Source: Blautia sp. (GTDB lineage Bacteria; Bacillota; Clostridia; Lachnospirales; Lachnospiraceae). From it: DNA of 6,924 bases. The notes under the pieces are model-generated. The model worked only from the letters and a program-made list of their open reading frames with translations. It was not told the DNA's origin and did no database searches. Below are positions 1-6,477 of the stretch, piece by piece. The stretch lies in assembly GCA_017420455.1 (NCBI GenBank), contig JAFOJB010000169.1, positions 1 through 6,924 on the forward strand, read 5' to 3'. The position numbers and the translations under genes were made by a program. The first letter of the stretch is position 1; each line of letters begins with the position of its first letter.

Positions 1-51
1 AAAACCGGTACATTCTCCGAGTTCTGCGTGATCGATATCACACGCGGCTGA
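1..51 (+). CDS. 3' end of an unrecognised gene (partial)
   Basis: Only the last 16 codons and a TGA stop (49-51) lie in the window; the peptide ends ...FSEFCVIDITRG. The codons (TTC, ATC, GTG, CGC) match the style of the other genes here, which is why this frame is preferred. A second frame is also open from base 3 to about 146 but gives a basic, low-quality peptide. I do not recognise the protein family. The gene runs in the same direction as the DUF6062-like gene 170 bases downstream, and no terminator with a U-tract is seen between them, so they could be co-transcribed. Confidence 0.4.
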   Translation, partial: KTGTFSEFCVIDITRG

Positions 52-220
52 AGGCAGACCCTGCCGGGAAGAAGCCTCCCCGCAGATGCCGGAATCCGTA
101 TTTCGCTGCAGAACAGACGTCAGGGATGTGCAGAAAAAAGAAATGAAAGCACTTTGCAGTCCGGTACGACAGGAAAGAACGCAGAAAACGGCGTTCCGAA
201 GGAAAGGAGTAACTGTTTCC
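52..220 (+). other. Intergenic/leader region upstream of the DUF6062-like gene
   Basis: This 169-base stretch holds a small 5-bp hairpin (53-57 with 61-65) right after the upstream stop codon, without a following U-run, so it is not a convincing terminator. No promoter close to consensus is visible. An in-frame upward extension of the next gene to an ATG at 86 exists, but it has no ribosome binding site and encodes an atypical basic peptide, so this is more likely untranslated. Confidence 0.4.
201..209 (+). promoter_or_regulatory. Ribosome binding site that fixes the start at 221
   Basis: GGAAAGGAG ends 11 bases before ATG 221. It is the only good Shine-Dalgarno sequence near either candidate start, so it argues against the longer frame beginning at 86. 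Confidence 0.7.
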
Positions 221-985
221 ATGAAAGAAAAACTCTATACGATCCCATTAAACGATGCAATGAATGAAAATGACGAGTGCCCATTCTGTTTCCTGGAGCG
301 CAGCCTCCTTCAGAGAACCATGGATTTTGTTCTGGGAAACAGCTCTTCCTATATGGAAAGCGACATGCGGGAGAAAACAGACAAGGCCGGCTTCTGCCGC
401 ACACACACCAAAATGATGTTCGACTATGGAAACGCCCTGGGAAACGGTCTGATTCTTCAGACCCATCTTCACAAGGTCCGCCAGGAGCTTCACGAACAGC
501 TTCAGCAGTACACTCCTTCCGGAAAGGGGTCCCTGTTCAAACGGATCTCCGCGAAAAACACTTCCGGTCCTAATCCCATCAGTACCTGGGCAAAGGAGCG
601 GGACAGCTCATGCTTTATCTGTGACCAGCTGAAGGAGGAATTCTCCTGCTATATCGCCACCTTCTTCTTTATGTACAAAAAAGACGAAGCCTTCCGGCAG
701 AAGGTCAGGGACTGCAAGGGTTTCTGCATCCCCCACTTCGGCATGCTGATGGAGGAAGCGGAGAAGGAGTTTTCCGGAAAAGACCTGCAGGAATTTGTCT
801 CGCTCATGCAAAAACTCATGGAAGAGAATCTGGAGCGCATCGAGGAAGAACTCACCTGGTTCGTGGATAAATTCGATTACAGAAACAAGGACGCAGACTG
901 GAAGAATTCCAGAGATGCTCTCCAGAGAACGATGCAGAAGCTGCACAGCGGCTACCCTGCCGATCCCGTTTATCAGAACCGGTAA
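221..985 (+). CDS. DUF6062-like protein with two CxxC...CxxH modules
   Basis: A 254-residue soluble protein with no signal peptide or membrane segment; I recognise it as resembling the uncharacterised DUF6062 family of Clostridia. Function is unknown. The sequence shows two matching modules: C20-x2-C23 with C59-x2-H62 (context GFCRTH), and C131-x2-C134 with C169-x2-H172 (context GFCIPH). They are spaced about 110 residues apart, which suggests an internal duplication and two metal (probably zinc) sites. The remainder is helical and charged, with a Glu/Lys-rich, possibly coiled-coil stretch around residues 176-215. ATG 221 is chosen because it has GGAAAGGAG upstream; an upstream in-frame ATG at 86 has none. 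The gene faces the minus-strand genes and shares the terminator at 1182-1226 with them. Family assignment is fairly sure; the zinc role is inferred from the residue pattern. Confidence 0.85.
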   Translation: MKEKLYTIPLNDAMNENDECPFCFLERSLLQRTMDFVLGNSSSYMESDMREKTDKAGFCRTHTKMMFDYGNALGNGLILQTHLHKVRQELHEQLQQYTPSGKGSLFKRISAKNTSGPNPISTWAKERDSSCFICDQLKEEFSCYIATFFFMYKKDEAFRQKVRDCKGFCIPHFGMLMEEAEKEFSGKDLQEFVSLMQKLMEENLERIEEELTWFVDKFDYRNKDADWKNSRDALQRTMQKLHSGYPADPVYQNR

Positions 986-1084
986 CAGGAAAGAATACTG
1001 CCGGATAACCAGATTCCCCATCGTGTGCCGAAAAGCAGGAAAATCAGCACATTTCATTCGTCTCAGTTCATCGCCTCACCGGAT

Positions 1085-1154
1085 GGGGACTGATGTGTTT
1101 TCAGGATGCCTGCAGTCAGGAGGGCCGACAGACGCCGAAAACACATCTGTCTCC
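1085..1154. other. Long imperfect inverted repeat (possible structured 3' UTR or small RNA)
   Basis: GATGTGTTTTC (1092-1102) pairs perfectly with GAAAACACATC (1137-1147). After one T/T mismatch (1091/1148) the stem continues outward for six more pairs (1085-1090 with 1149-1154, one of them G-U). The 34-base loop carries a small CCTG/CAGG hairpin (1109-1120). No U-tract follows, so it is not itself an intrinsic terminator. It would be in the 3' UTR of the DUF6062-like gene, upstream of the terminator. Confidence 0.5.
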
Positions 1155-1181
1155 GGCCGGTGAGGCCGTGAACTGCAGCAG

Positions 1182-1226
1182 AAAACCCTCTCCGGAACCA
1201 TATCTGCCGGTTCCGGAGAGGGTTTT
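1182..1226. terminator. Bidirectional intrinsic terminator
   Basis: A perfect 18-bp stem (1182-1199 with 1209-1226) with a 9-base loop. The core is CCCTCTCCGGAACC and its complement, flanked by AAAA on the left and TTTTT on the right, so it has a U-tract in both directions. It serves the plus-strand gene ending at 985 and the minus-strand gene ending at 1273. Confidence 0.93.
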
Positions 1227-1272
1227 TCAGGTTCTGTTATGGATTGAAAGTCAGTTCCTGCAGAGTATTTCC

Positions 1273-2643
1273 TTAAGCTGTCTTCGAATCCTTTCTGCTG
1301 GCCCTCCAGCGCTCTATGGCGTCCTCTACCAGTGCAAGGCTGTTTTCCTTGCTGAAGGCGGTGGTGCTGATGGTCAGGTCATAATACCTGGCCTGGCCCC
1401 ACATCTCTCCCGTGAAATCGTGGTGATATTTTGCCCTGGAATGATCTGTGGCTCCGATCGCCAGACGGGCGCCCGAGGAATCTACATTATGCCGCTCCTT
1501 CGCCCGCTCCACACGAATGTCCGTAGCCGCGTGGATGAAAAGCCTGAAGCAGTTGGGATCGTCCCGCAGGATATAGTTTCCGCAGTGGCCGAAGATCACG
1601 GCACAGTCCTCCGAGGCGGCAAGCTTCCGGATGACGCTCACCTGAGCCGCATAGAGCTGCTCCAGCGGATCCAGGGTCTGCTGGATCTTATAGGCGTAGG
1701 TAGCGTAATCGTACATCGCGCTGTGGCGCATCAGCTTTTCGTGCTCCGTTACAAAACGTTCCGGCAGACCGGATTCGGTGATCTCCATTCCTACAAGCTC
1801 GTCATTGGAGTAGACCTTGGCCCCAATAGCTGCCGCGAGATCCCTGGCCAGCAGATCCCCGCCGGAGCCGAACTCCCAGTCCACGGTAATGATGGTTTTG
1901 CCTTCATGGTAGGCACCCACAGAGATTTCCTCGATCGCCGCCTGTCTTCTGGTCTGCAGTCCGCAGAATTTCAGCAGAGGTTCCGTCACCAGAGAGGCCA
2001 TCGGCCGCATGGCCGGTCCCAGCGTAAAGGCACAGATGATCGTGCCCTCCCGGATTCCCACCAGAGAGTGGAAGTACAGGATGGAGATCAGAGACCCGAT
2101 CCCGACGATGACCACATCGAAGATCAGCAGGCACTTCGGTATCGGCCAGCCGGTTTTCTGCGACATTGCAGCCGTCACGCCCTCCGCGGGAGCCGGCGAG
2201 ATCTGCGGGATCACATAGACCGCGATGCCCAGTGACATGATGGGAATGCTGATCACAAGATAAACGATCCTGATGAAGTAATTCTCCGGAGCGGGCACAA
2301 AGGCAAGGATATTCTGCCCCATCGTAACAAAATAGCCGAAGATAAAGGAAACGACGATCTCCAGCAGCATCCGCAGTTTGAAATCCTTCCGGAGGATCAG
2401 AAACTGTACCAGGATATACACACAATAGATTGCGGTTGTACAGGTTCCCAGCCCGATCCTGGTAATTCCCCTGTCCAGAAGGATATTATAAAGGACATTC
2501 GGAATACCGGTGGTGGGACTTGCACCCAGGGAGGCCTTGATGGCCAGCACCACTCCGCAGGCCAGGATAAACTGTCCTGCGCAGAAAACCAGAAGCCGTT
2601 TTGCAATATTGATCACACTGACCTTTGAATTGTCTGTCTGCAC
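1273..2643 (-). CDS. YczE/YitT-type membrane protein fused to a cytidylate-kinase-like domain
   Basis: A two-part protein of 456 residues from a GTG start. Residues about 1-225 form a membrane domain with about six hydrophobic segments (roughly 14-37, 60-84, 94-116, 122-146, 168-191, 200-223), resembling the YczE/YitT (COG2364, DUF6198-like) family of unknown function. Residues about 249-451 form a cytoplasmic cytidylate-kinase-like domain (Cytidylate_kin2 type): ITVDWEFGSGGD near 251-263, GHCGNYIL at 352-359, and a C-terminal YHHDFTG...W...YYDLTISTTAF stretch. In related proteins I expect SREFGSGGR and GRC; here the arginines are replaced (DW, D and H), so nucleotide kinase activity is doubtful. 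The GTG at 2643 is preferred because AAGGGG lies 8 bases upstream. An in-frame ATG at 2760 would add 39 basic residues but has no good ribosome binding site. The gene lies downstream of the Na/Pi cotransporter gene with no terminator between, so it is probably the second gene of that operon. The domain calls are good; substrate and role are unknown. Confidence 0.85.
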   Translation of the reverse strand: MQTDNSKVSVINIAKRLLVFCAGQFILACGVVLAIKASLGASPTTGIPNVLYNILLDRGITRIGLGTCTTAIYCVYILVQFLILRKDFKLRMLLEIVVSFIFGYFVTMGQNILAFVPAPENYFIRIVYLVISIPIMSLGIAVYVIPQISPAPAEGVTAAMSQKTGWPIPKCLLIFDVVIVGIGSLISILYFHSLVGIREGTIICAFTLGPAMRPMASLVTEPLLKFCGLQTRRQAAIEEISVGAYHEGKTIITVDWEFGSGGDLLARDLAAAIGAKVYSNDELVGMEITESGLPERFVTEHEKLMRHSAMYDYATYAYKIQQTLDPLEQLYAAQVSVIRKLAASEDCAVIFGHCGNYILRDDPNCFRLFIHAATDIRVERAKERHNVDSSGARLAIGATDHSRAKYHHDFTGEMWGQARYYDLTISTTAFSKENSLALVEDAIERWRASRKDSKTA

Positions 2644-2651
2644 TTTTCTTT

Positions 2652-2657
2652 CCCCTT
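2652..2657 (-). promoter_or_regulatory. Ribosome binding site supporting the GTG start at 2643
   Basis: On the minus strand AAGGGG lies 8 bases before GTG (2643-2641). The alternative ATG at 2760 is preceded by a CCGGATAAACACGT context without a proper Shine-Dalgarno sequence. The match to AGGAGG is only partial, so the start remains open. Confidence 0.45.
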
Positions 2658-2801
2658 CTTCTCTTCTGTATACGTATGTCGATATCTGACGGAATCCTGT
2701 CAGATGCCGGCCTCGCAGCTTAAGGCGCTTCGCGGCTTCAGACGGGGTCCGGCTCAACATACGTGTTTATCCGGCTGCTTTCCTGAATCCGTCGGAGCTC
2801 C

Positions 2802-4619
2802 TTACTTTACCGTCTCATCCTCCACGCTGATCGGGTGCTCCTTTGCACTCAGGACATCATATTTTGACAGGAAACTGTTGTAAAGACTCTTGTACTGCTC
2901 ATCCGTAAGCTCCCGGGCACTGACGGAATGCACATGGATATCAGGATTCTGCTGGTATTCTCTCCGGACTGCGCCGGAGACTGCCACACAGTGAGAAGCG
3001 ATCCTCTCGAAGCTGTTCAGGAGCTCATTAAAGATGGCTCCCTGCTCCAGACCGCATTCTCCTCTCCCAAGACGCCCGATATGCCTTGCCTTCAGGATCT
3101 CGCAGAGACTCTGGATCGCGGAGGATAACGGTTTCATCTGGAGGGCGGTCTGAAGATCATGCTCCTGATAGGCGTTGATCGTGCTGTTTACGATTTCCCG
3201 CTCCGCCTCGATCATGACATTCAGGTCGTTCATGGCTTCCTCCGAAAAGACGATGTTTTCCTCATGCATCTGATTCGTGAGCCGCGCGATATTGGAGGCA
3301 TAATCCCCCATCCGTTCCAGATCTCCGATGGTACGAAGCTCCATGGCCACCTGCCGTGTCTGGCGGGAATTCATCTCCTGCTTCGTAAGCTTCATCAGAT
3401 AATCCCCGATCCGGGATTCATACTTGTCTATCAGATCTTCCTTGCGCTGTACCTTCTCGTATTTCTTATCGGAAAATTCATGGATCAGATTCAGCGCCCT
3501 TCCCACGTTTTTCCGGACCTTTCTGGACATTCCCAGGATCACCCGGCTGGTCTGCCCCAGCGCCAGGGCCGGAAGGCCAAGAAGACGCTCCTCCAGAAGA
3601 TCGAAGTCCGCGCTGTCTGCCAGATCCTCCAGATCCTCCTCGGAATCCTTCACCAGGAACATGACCAGCTGTTCGATCTTCGCGATAAAAGGAAACAGGA
3701 TGCAGACCGTGACGATCCGGAATATTGAGTTGACCGCCGCGATCAGCACCGGATTTACCTTCATATCCAGGAAGGAGAAATGCACCACCGCATTGACAGC
3801 ATAAAAACCAACTGCCCAGATCAGCATACCGAATACATCGTCCAGCAGATATACCAGGGCTGTTCTTTTTCCGTTCTTATTTGCCCCGATCGACGAGATC
3901 ATGACGGGACAGGCCGCGCCTACGCCGATACCGAGGATGACGGGAAAGGCAGTAGCAAAGGAAAGGGCTCCCGTCACCGACAGAGCCTGCAGGATACCGA
4001 CAGAGGCAGACGCGCTCTGCAATATCGCTGTCATCACGATACCCAGAAGAATTCCCAGCACAGGATTGGAGAACATTGTGAGGGCGTCTGTAAAGGCGCT
4101 GCTCTCCTTCAGCGGGGAGACCGCGGAGCTCATCATCTGCATGCCGACCATGAGGATGGCAAAGCCCAGCATGATATTTCCGAGATTCTTGTAGACGGTG
4201 CGCTTCGAAAGCATCCGGATGAGTGTTCCGATGATGGCCACCATAGCGCTGATGGTGGCGGAGGACAGGAGCTTCGCGATGCCGTTGGAGCCCTCGATAT
4301 AGGAGAGACAGAGGATCCAGCCGGTGATGCTGGTCCCGATGTTCGCTCCCATGATGATGCCGATGGCCTGACGGAGCTTCATCATACCGGAGTTTACAAA
4401 GCCGATGACCATCACCGTCGTCGCGGAAGAAGACTGGATGACCGAGGTAACCCCCGTTCCCAGAAGGACTCCTTTGACCGGTGTATTTGTCATGCGGTAC
4501 AGAAAGGTTTCCAGCTTATTGCCCGCAACACTTTTTAACCCGTCCCCCATCAGGGACATGCCAAACAAAAAGAGGGATACGCCGCATAGTAATGAGAGAA
4601 TCATTGTCAAAATGTCCAT
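2802..4619 (-). CDS. Na/Pi cotransporter family protein with C-terminal PhoU-like domain
   Basis: A 605-residue integral membrane protein of the Na+/phosphate symporter family (NptA/YjbB type, PF02690 repeats plus PhoU), expected to move phosphate across the cytoplasmic membrane with sodium. The inverted-repeat signatures are visible: QSSSATT at 62-68 followed by GANIGTSITGW (91-101), and the second, more divergent QSASASVGI at 201-209 followed by IGANKNGKRTA (244-254). Hydrophobic segments fill residues 1-325. The cytoplasmic part (about 340-560) is helical and PhoU-like: RTIGDLERMGDYASNIA (429-445) is a good metal-binding-type motif, while the matching site in the second half (FERIASHC, 537-544) has Ser where Asp is usual. 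ATG 4619 has AAAGGAG 7 bases upstream and a near-consensus promoter. The length is normal for the PhoU-bearing subgroup. It is the first gene of the leftward unit; the stop lies 158 bases before the GTG of the fusion gene (41 before the alternative ATG). Whether it imports or exports phosphate cannot be told from sequence. Confidence 0.95.
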   Translation of the reverse strand: MDILTMILSLLCGVSLFLFGMSLMGDGLKSVAGNKLETFLYRMTNTPVKGVLLGTGVTSVIQSSSATTVMVIGFVNSGMMKLRQAIGIIMGANIGTSITGWILCLSYIEGSNGIAKLLSSATISAMVAIIGTLIRMLSKRTVYKNLGNIMLGFAILMVGMQMMSSAVSPLKESSAFTDALTMFSNPVLGILLGIVMTAILQSASASVGILQALSVTGALSFATAFPVILGIGVGAACPVMISSIGANKNGKRTALVYLLDDVFGMLIWAVGFYAVNAVVHFSFLDMKVNPVLIAAVNSIFRIVTVCILFPFIAKIEQLVMFLVKDSEEDLEDLADSADFDLLEERLLGLPALALGQTSRVILGMSRKVRKNVGRALNLIHEFSDKKYEKVQRKEDLIDKYESRIGDYLMKLTKQEMNSRQTRQVAMELRTIGDLERMGDYASNIARLTNQMHEENIVFSEEAMNDLNVMIEAEREIVNSTINAYQEHDLQTALQMKPLSSAIQSLCEILKARHIGRLGRGECGLEQGAIFNELLNSFERIASHCVAVSGAVRREYQQNPDIHVHSVSARELTDEQYKSLYNSFLSKYDVLSAKEHPISVEDETVK

Positions 4620-4656
4620 GTTGTATCTCCTTTAAAAAAAATAAACCCACATTTTA

Positions 4657-4685
4657 CTTATACTTTGTTTTGCGACATTTGTCAA
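4657..4685 (-). promoter_or_regulatory. Sigma-A-type promoter of the Na/Pi cotransporter gene
   Basis: On the minus strand a perfect -35 TTGACA (4685-4680) is followed by a 17-base spacer and -10 TATAAG (4662-4657), one base off TATAAT. Transcription would begin about 4650, leaving a leader of about 30 bases that includes an A/T-rich run and the AAAGGAG ribosome binding site. No Pho-box-like repeat is recognised. Confidence 0.85.
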
Positions 4686-4740
4686 TCATTCCTATTATTA
4701 TGAAAAAATAAAAGAAACTCTTTTCCTGCAGGGCGTATGA

Positions 4741-4749
4741 TGATACAAT
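4741..4749 (+). promoter_or_regulatory. Extended -10 promoter candidate for murT
   Basis: TGATACAAT is an extended -10 element (TGn followed by TACAAT, one base off consensus). No good -35 stands 16-18 bases upstream (TTTTCC at 4721-4726 is poor), as is common for extended -10 promoters. It would start transcription near 4756, about 95 bases before the murT ATG. Confidence 0.5.
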
Positions 4750-4837
4750 GAGAGTCATGCCAAAAACCGGTCCCGGACCTCCCTGTACCAGATGCTTCTC
4801 AGGGAAATCCCGTGATCAGCATTGAAAATCATCATAC

Positions 4838-4843
4838 GGGGAG
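4838..4843 (+). promoter_or_regulatory. Ribosome binding site that fixes the murT start at 4851
   Basis: GGGGAG ends 7 bases before ATG 4851. A longer frame from GTG 4812 has only a weak AGGG upstream and would add 13 residues not typical of MurT. Confidence 0.65.
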
Positions 4844-4850
4844 ACATTCC

Positions 4851-6230
4851 ATGAAGAAACCGAATATGATCCAGACCATCATCTCTGTAGCCGCCTGTAA
4901 GCTTACGCGGTTCATTCTCAGAAAAACCGGACGCGGGGGTACCGCCGTTCCCGGCATCGTTGCCATGAAGTTCGCGAAAAACATTCTCTGTGTCACGACA
5001 GAAGGCATGAAGATCGTTGTGGTGACCGGCACGAACGGTAAGACCACCACCTGCAATATGATCGAGCATTCCCTGACATCGGCGGGGAAAAGCTGTCTTC
5101 TGAATAAATCCGGAGCCAATCTGCTGCACGGCATCGCCGCGGACCTGATCAGCAGCGCCACCTGGCTGGGAAAACCGAAGTTTCCCTATGCCGTCCTGGA
5201 GTGCGATGAAGCCGCGTTAAAGCAGCTGGTACAGTATGTGCAGCCTTCCGCCATTGTGGTGACGAACCTGTTCAGCGACCAGGTGGACCGTTACGGCGGC
5301 GTCCAGAATACTCTGAAGGAGATCCGGACCGGCGTAGAAAGGAGTCCGGAATCCGTTCTTGTACTGAACGCGGAGGAACCCCTCAGCGCGTCCCTTTCTT
5401 TGAATGTTCCGAACAAGGTAGTATGGTACGGCCTCGATCAGACGGTCGGCGTTCAGGGAAATATTGATCTTTCGGACGCCGGAGTCTGCCCGGTATGCCA
5501 GAGCGCTTACGAATATGACTACCATATCTACGCCCATCTCGGAGGCTTTCGCTGCCCGAAATGCGGCTATAAAAGACAGACTCCGGATGTGGCCGTCACC
5601 TCCATCGACAGGATCGCGGCAAGCGGCAGCACTGTCCACATGAAAGCGGCTGGAAAAACCTCTGAAGCGCATATTGCCCTTCCTGCCGTCTATAATGTAT
5701 ACAACGCCGCGGCAGCTGTGGCGGCTTCCATGGTAATGGAGGTCCCCGCCGGAAAGGCCATCGAATCTCTTGCCAGTGTGCATTCGTCCTTCGGCCGGCT
5801 GGAAACCTTCGACCTGGACGGGATCCGTGTGCAGATGATCCTGGTGAAAAATCCGGCGGGCTGCAACCAGGCCTTCTCCTATGTCACCGGCTTTGATGAG
5901 GATTTCACTGCCGTTCTCTGCCTGAACGACCGTACCGGAGACGGACACGACATCTCCTGGATCAATGATACGGATTACGAAAAGCTCTGTCAGGATCCGC
6001 ATCTGAAAAAGCTGTATGTGGCCGGAGACCGTGCCGCGGATCTTTCGGAACGCCTGAAGAAAGCTGGGGCCGGCGACGACCTTCAGGAGATCGTCACGGA
6101 TTACAGCCAGCTGGTGGAGCTTCTCCGGAAAGGAAACCGCCCTGTTTTCCTGCTGCCGAACTACACGTCCATGATGGAGCTTCGCAGTGCGCTTTCACAG
6201 GCAACAAAGGCGAAGGATTTCTGGGAATAA
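4851..6230 (+). CDS. murT: MurT, Mur-ligase-like subunit of lipid II isoglutaminyl synthase
   Basis: A 459-residue cytoplasmic Mur-ligase-family protein. With the glutaminase GatD it amidates D-glutamate of lipid II to D-isoglutamine, a peptidoglycan modification of many Gram-positive bacteria. Visible features in order: a basic N-terminus ending in GRGGTAVPG (27-35); the ATP-binding loop VTGTNGKTTT (58-67); LECDEAAL (116-123) and TNLFSDQVDRYGG (138-150) of the central domain; a Cys4 zinc-ribbon (C213, C216, C235, C238) as seen in MurT structures; NVYNAAAAVAA (282-292); and the C-terminal DUF1727 domain with LNDRTGDGHDISWI (358-371), which should contain the Asp that completes the GatD catalytic triad. 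The C-terminus (...DFWE) looks intact. ATG 4851 has GGGGAG at -7. The gene is divergent from the Na/Pi gene. Unusually, no gatD follows; a 203-base repeat element starts at the base after the stop codon. The family call is secure. Confidence 0.95.
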   Translation: MKKPNMIQTIISVAACKLTRFILRKTGRGGTAVPGIVAMKFAKNILCVTTEGMKIVVVTGTNGKTTTCNMIEHSLTSAGKSCLLNKSGANLLHGIAADLISSATWLGKPKFPYAVLECDEAALKQLVQYVQPSAIVVTNLFSDQVDRYGGVQNTLKEIRTGVERSPESVLVLNAEEPLSASLSLNVPNKVVWYGLDQTVGVQGNIDLSDAGVCPVCQSAYEYDYHIYAHLGGFRCPKCGYKRQTPDVAVTSIDRIAASGSTVHMKAAGKTSEAHIALPAVYNVYNAAAAVAASMVMEVPAGKAIESLASVHSSFGRLETFDLDGIRVQMILVKNPAGCNQAFSYVTGFDEDFTAVLCLNDRTGDGHDISWINDTDYEKLCQDPHLKKLYVAGDRAADLSERLKKAGAGDDLQEIVTDYSQLVELLRKGNRPVFLLPNYTSMMELRSALSQATKAKDFWE

Positions 6231-6433
6231 GGAACAGTGCCTGACCTTTACAGATGGTGCAGGATAAATTCGTTCAGGCAAGGCGGAGGAAAGAGTCGAT
6301 GCGGGCATCGACGATTGACGGCGCTGTGTGCCAGTGACACATGTTCAGCGCATGACCGGGGCGAGAGGCGAGACCAACGCAGTCTGGGCGGATTCAGACT
6401 CGCCAGATGTAAAGGTTATTTATGGACAGTTCC
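6231..6433. mobile_element. MITE-like element with imperfect terminal inverted repeats
   Basis: A 203-base non-coding element starts GGAACAGTGCC and ends GGACAGTTCC. The ends are inverted repeats: GGAAC at the tips, then ACCTTTACA at 6244-6252 matching TGTAAAGGT at 6408-6416, with a 4-base length difference, continuing into AGATGG/CCAGAT. TAA flanks both sides (6228-6230, which is the murT stop, and 6434-6436) as a possible 3-bp target duplication. Inside are compact hairpins: GTCGATG/CATCGAC with a CGGG loop (6295-6312), GCGCTG/CAGCGC (6321-6351) and AGTCTG/CAGACT (6381-6400) nested in GGCGAG/CTCGCC (6367-6404). No transposase is present, so movement would depend on an element elsewhere. The inverted ends are seen directly; the mobile nature is inferred. 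Confidence 0.7.
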
Positions 6434-6465
6434 TAAGATTTCTATGACAGATAAGATTTCTATGA
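6434..6465 (+). repeat. Tandem direct repeat of 14 bases, period 18
   Basis: TAAGATTTCTATGA occurs at 6434-6447 and again at 6452-6465, separated by CAGA. It lies directly between the MITE-like element and the queT ribosome binding site, in an AT-rich stretch that should also contain the queT promoter. It might be a regulator-binding site or a local duplication. Confidence 0.75.
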
Positions 6466-6477
6466 TAATAGTATAAC
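6461..6477 (+). promoter_or_regulatory. Possible AT-rich -10 region for queT
   Basis: TATGATAATAGTATAAC offers several -10-like hexamers (TATGAT, GATAAT, TATAAC), but none has a convincing -35 at 16-18 bases. A weak promoter here is plausible because the upstream element otherwise separates queT from murT. I see no preQ1 riboswitch in the short leader. Confidence 0.25.

Larger units (their letters stand above)
986..1272. other. Convergent intergenic region with structured RNA elements
   Basis: This 287-base region lies between the 3' ends of two facing genes. I see no credible coding sequence in it. It contains a long imperfect hairpin (1085-1154), a small CGGCC/GGCCG hairpin (1154-1168) and a strong bidirectional terminator (1182-1226). 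Bases 986-1080 hold nothing I recognise. Confidence 0.6.

Noticed and set aside
53..65. Terminator after the first partial gene
   Set aside because: GGCAG/CTGCC is only a 5-bp stem with a 3-base loop and is followed by GGGAAGAAG rather than a T-run.
86..220. Longer N-terminus for the DUF6062-like gene from ATG 86
   Set aside because: No ribosome binding site precedes ATG 86, and the extra 45 residues are basic and atypical, whereas ATG 221 has GGAAAGGAG at good spacing.
1093..2235. Long plus-strand open frame of 380 codons
   Set aside because: It lies opposite the membrane/kinase-like fusion gene, runs through the terminator and has no recognisable domain; it is a shadow of that gene.
2690..2801. 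Terminator or clear promoter between the two minus-strand genes
   Set aside because: A short CTGAC/GTCAG hairpin at about 2685-2702 lacks a U-tract, and the CTGACA there has no -10 at a proper distance.
3780..4538. Plus-strand open frame of 252 codons
   Set aside because: It is antisense to the Na/Pi cotransporter gene; its His/Asp/Gly-rich translation is typical of a reverse-strand shadow.
4757..4825. Possible 22-residue leader peptide upstream of murT
   Set aside because: Its ATG would be at or next to the predicted transcription start and it lacks a ribosome binding site; the peptide has no attenuator-like codon run.
5217..6002. Minus-strand open frame of 261 codons
   Set aside because: It is antisense to murT and has no recognisable features.
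6237..6476. 79-codon open frame downstream of murT
   Set aside because: It lies almost wholly within the hairpin-rich repeat element, has no ribosome binding site, and its translation is of low complexity and unlike any family I know.
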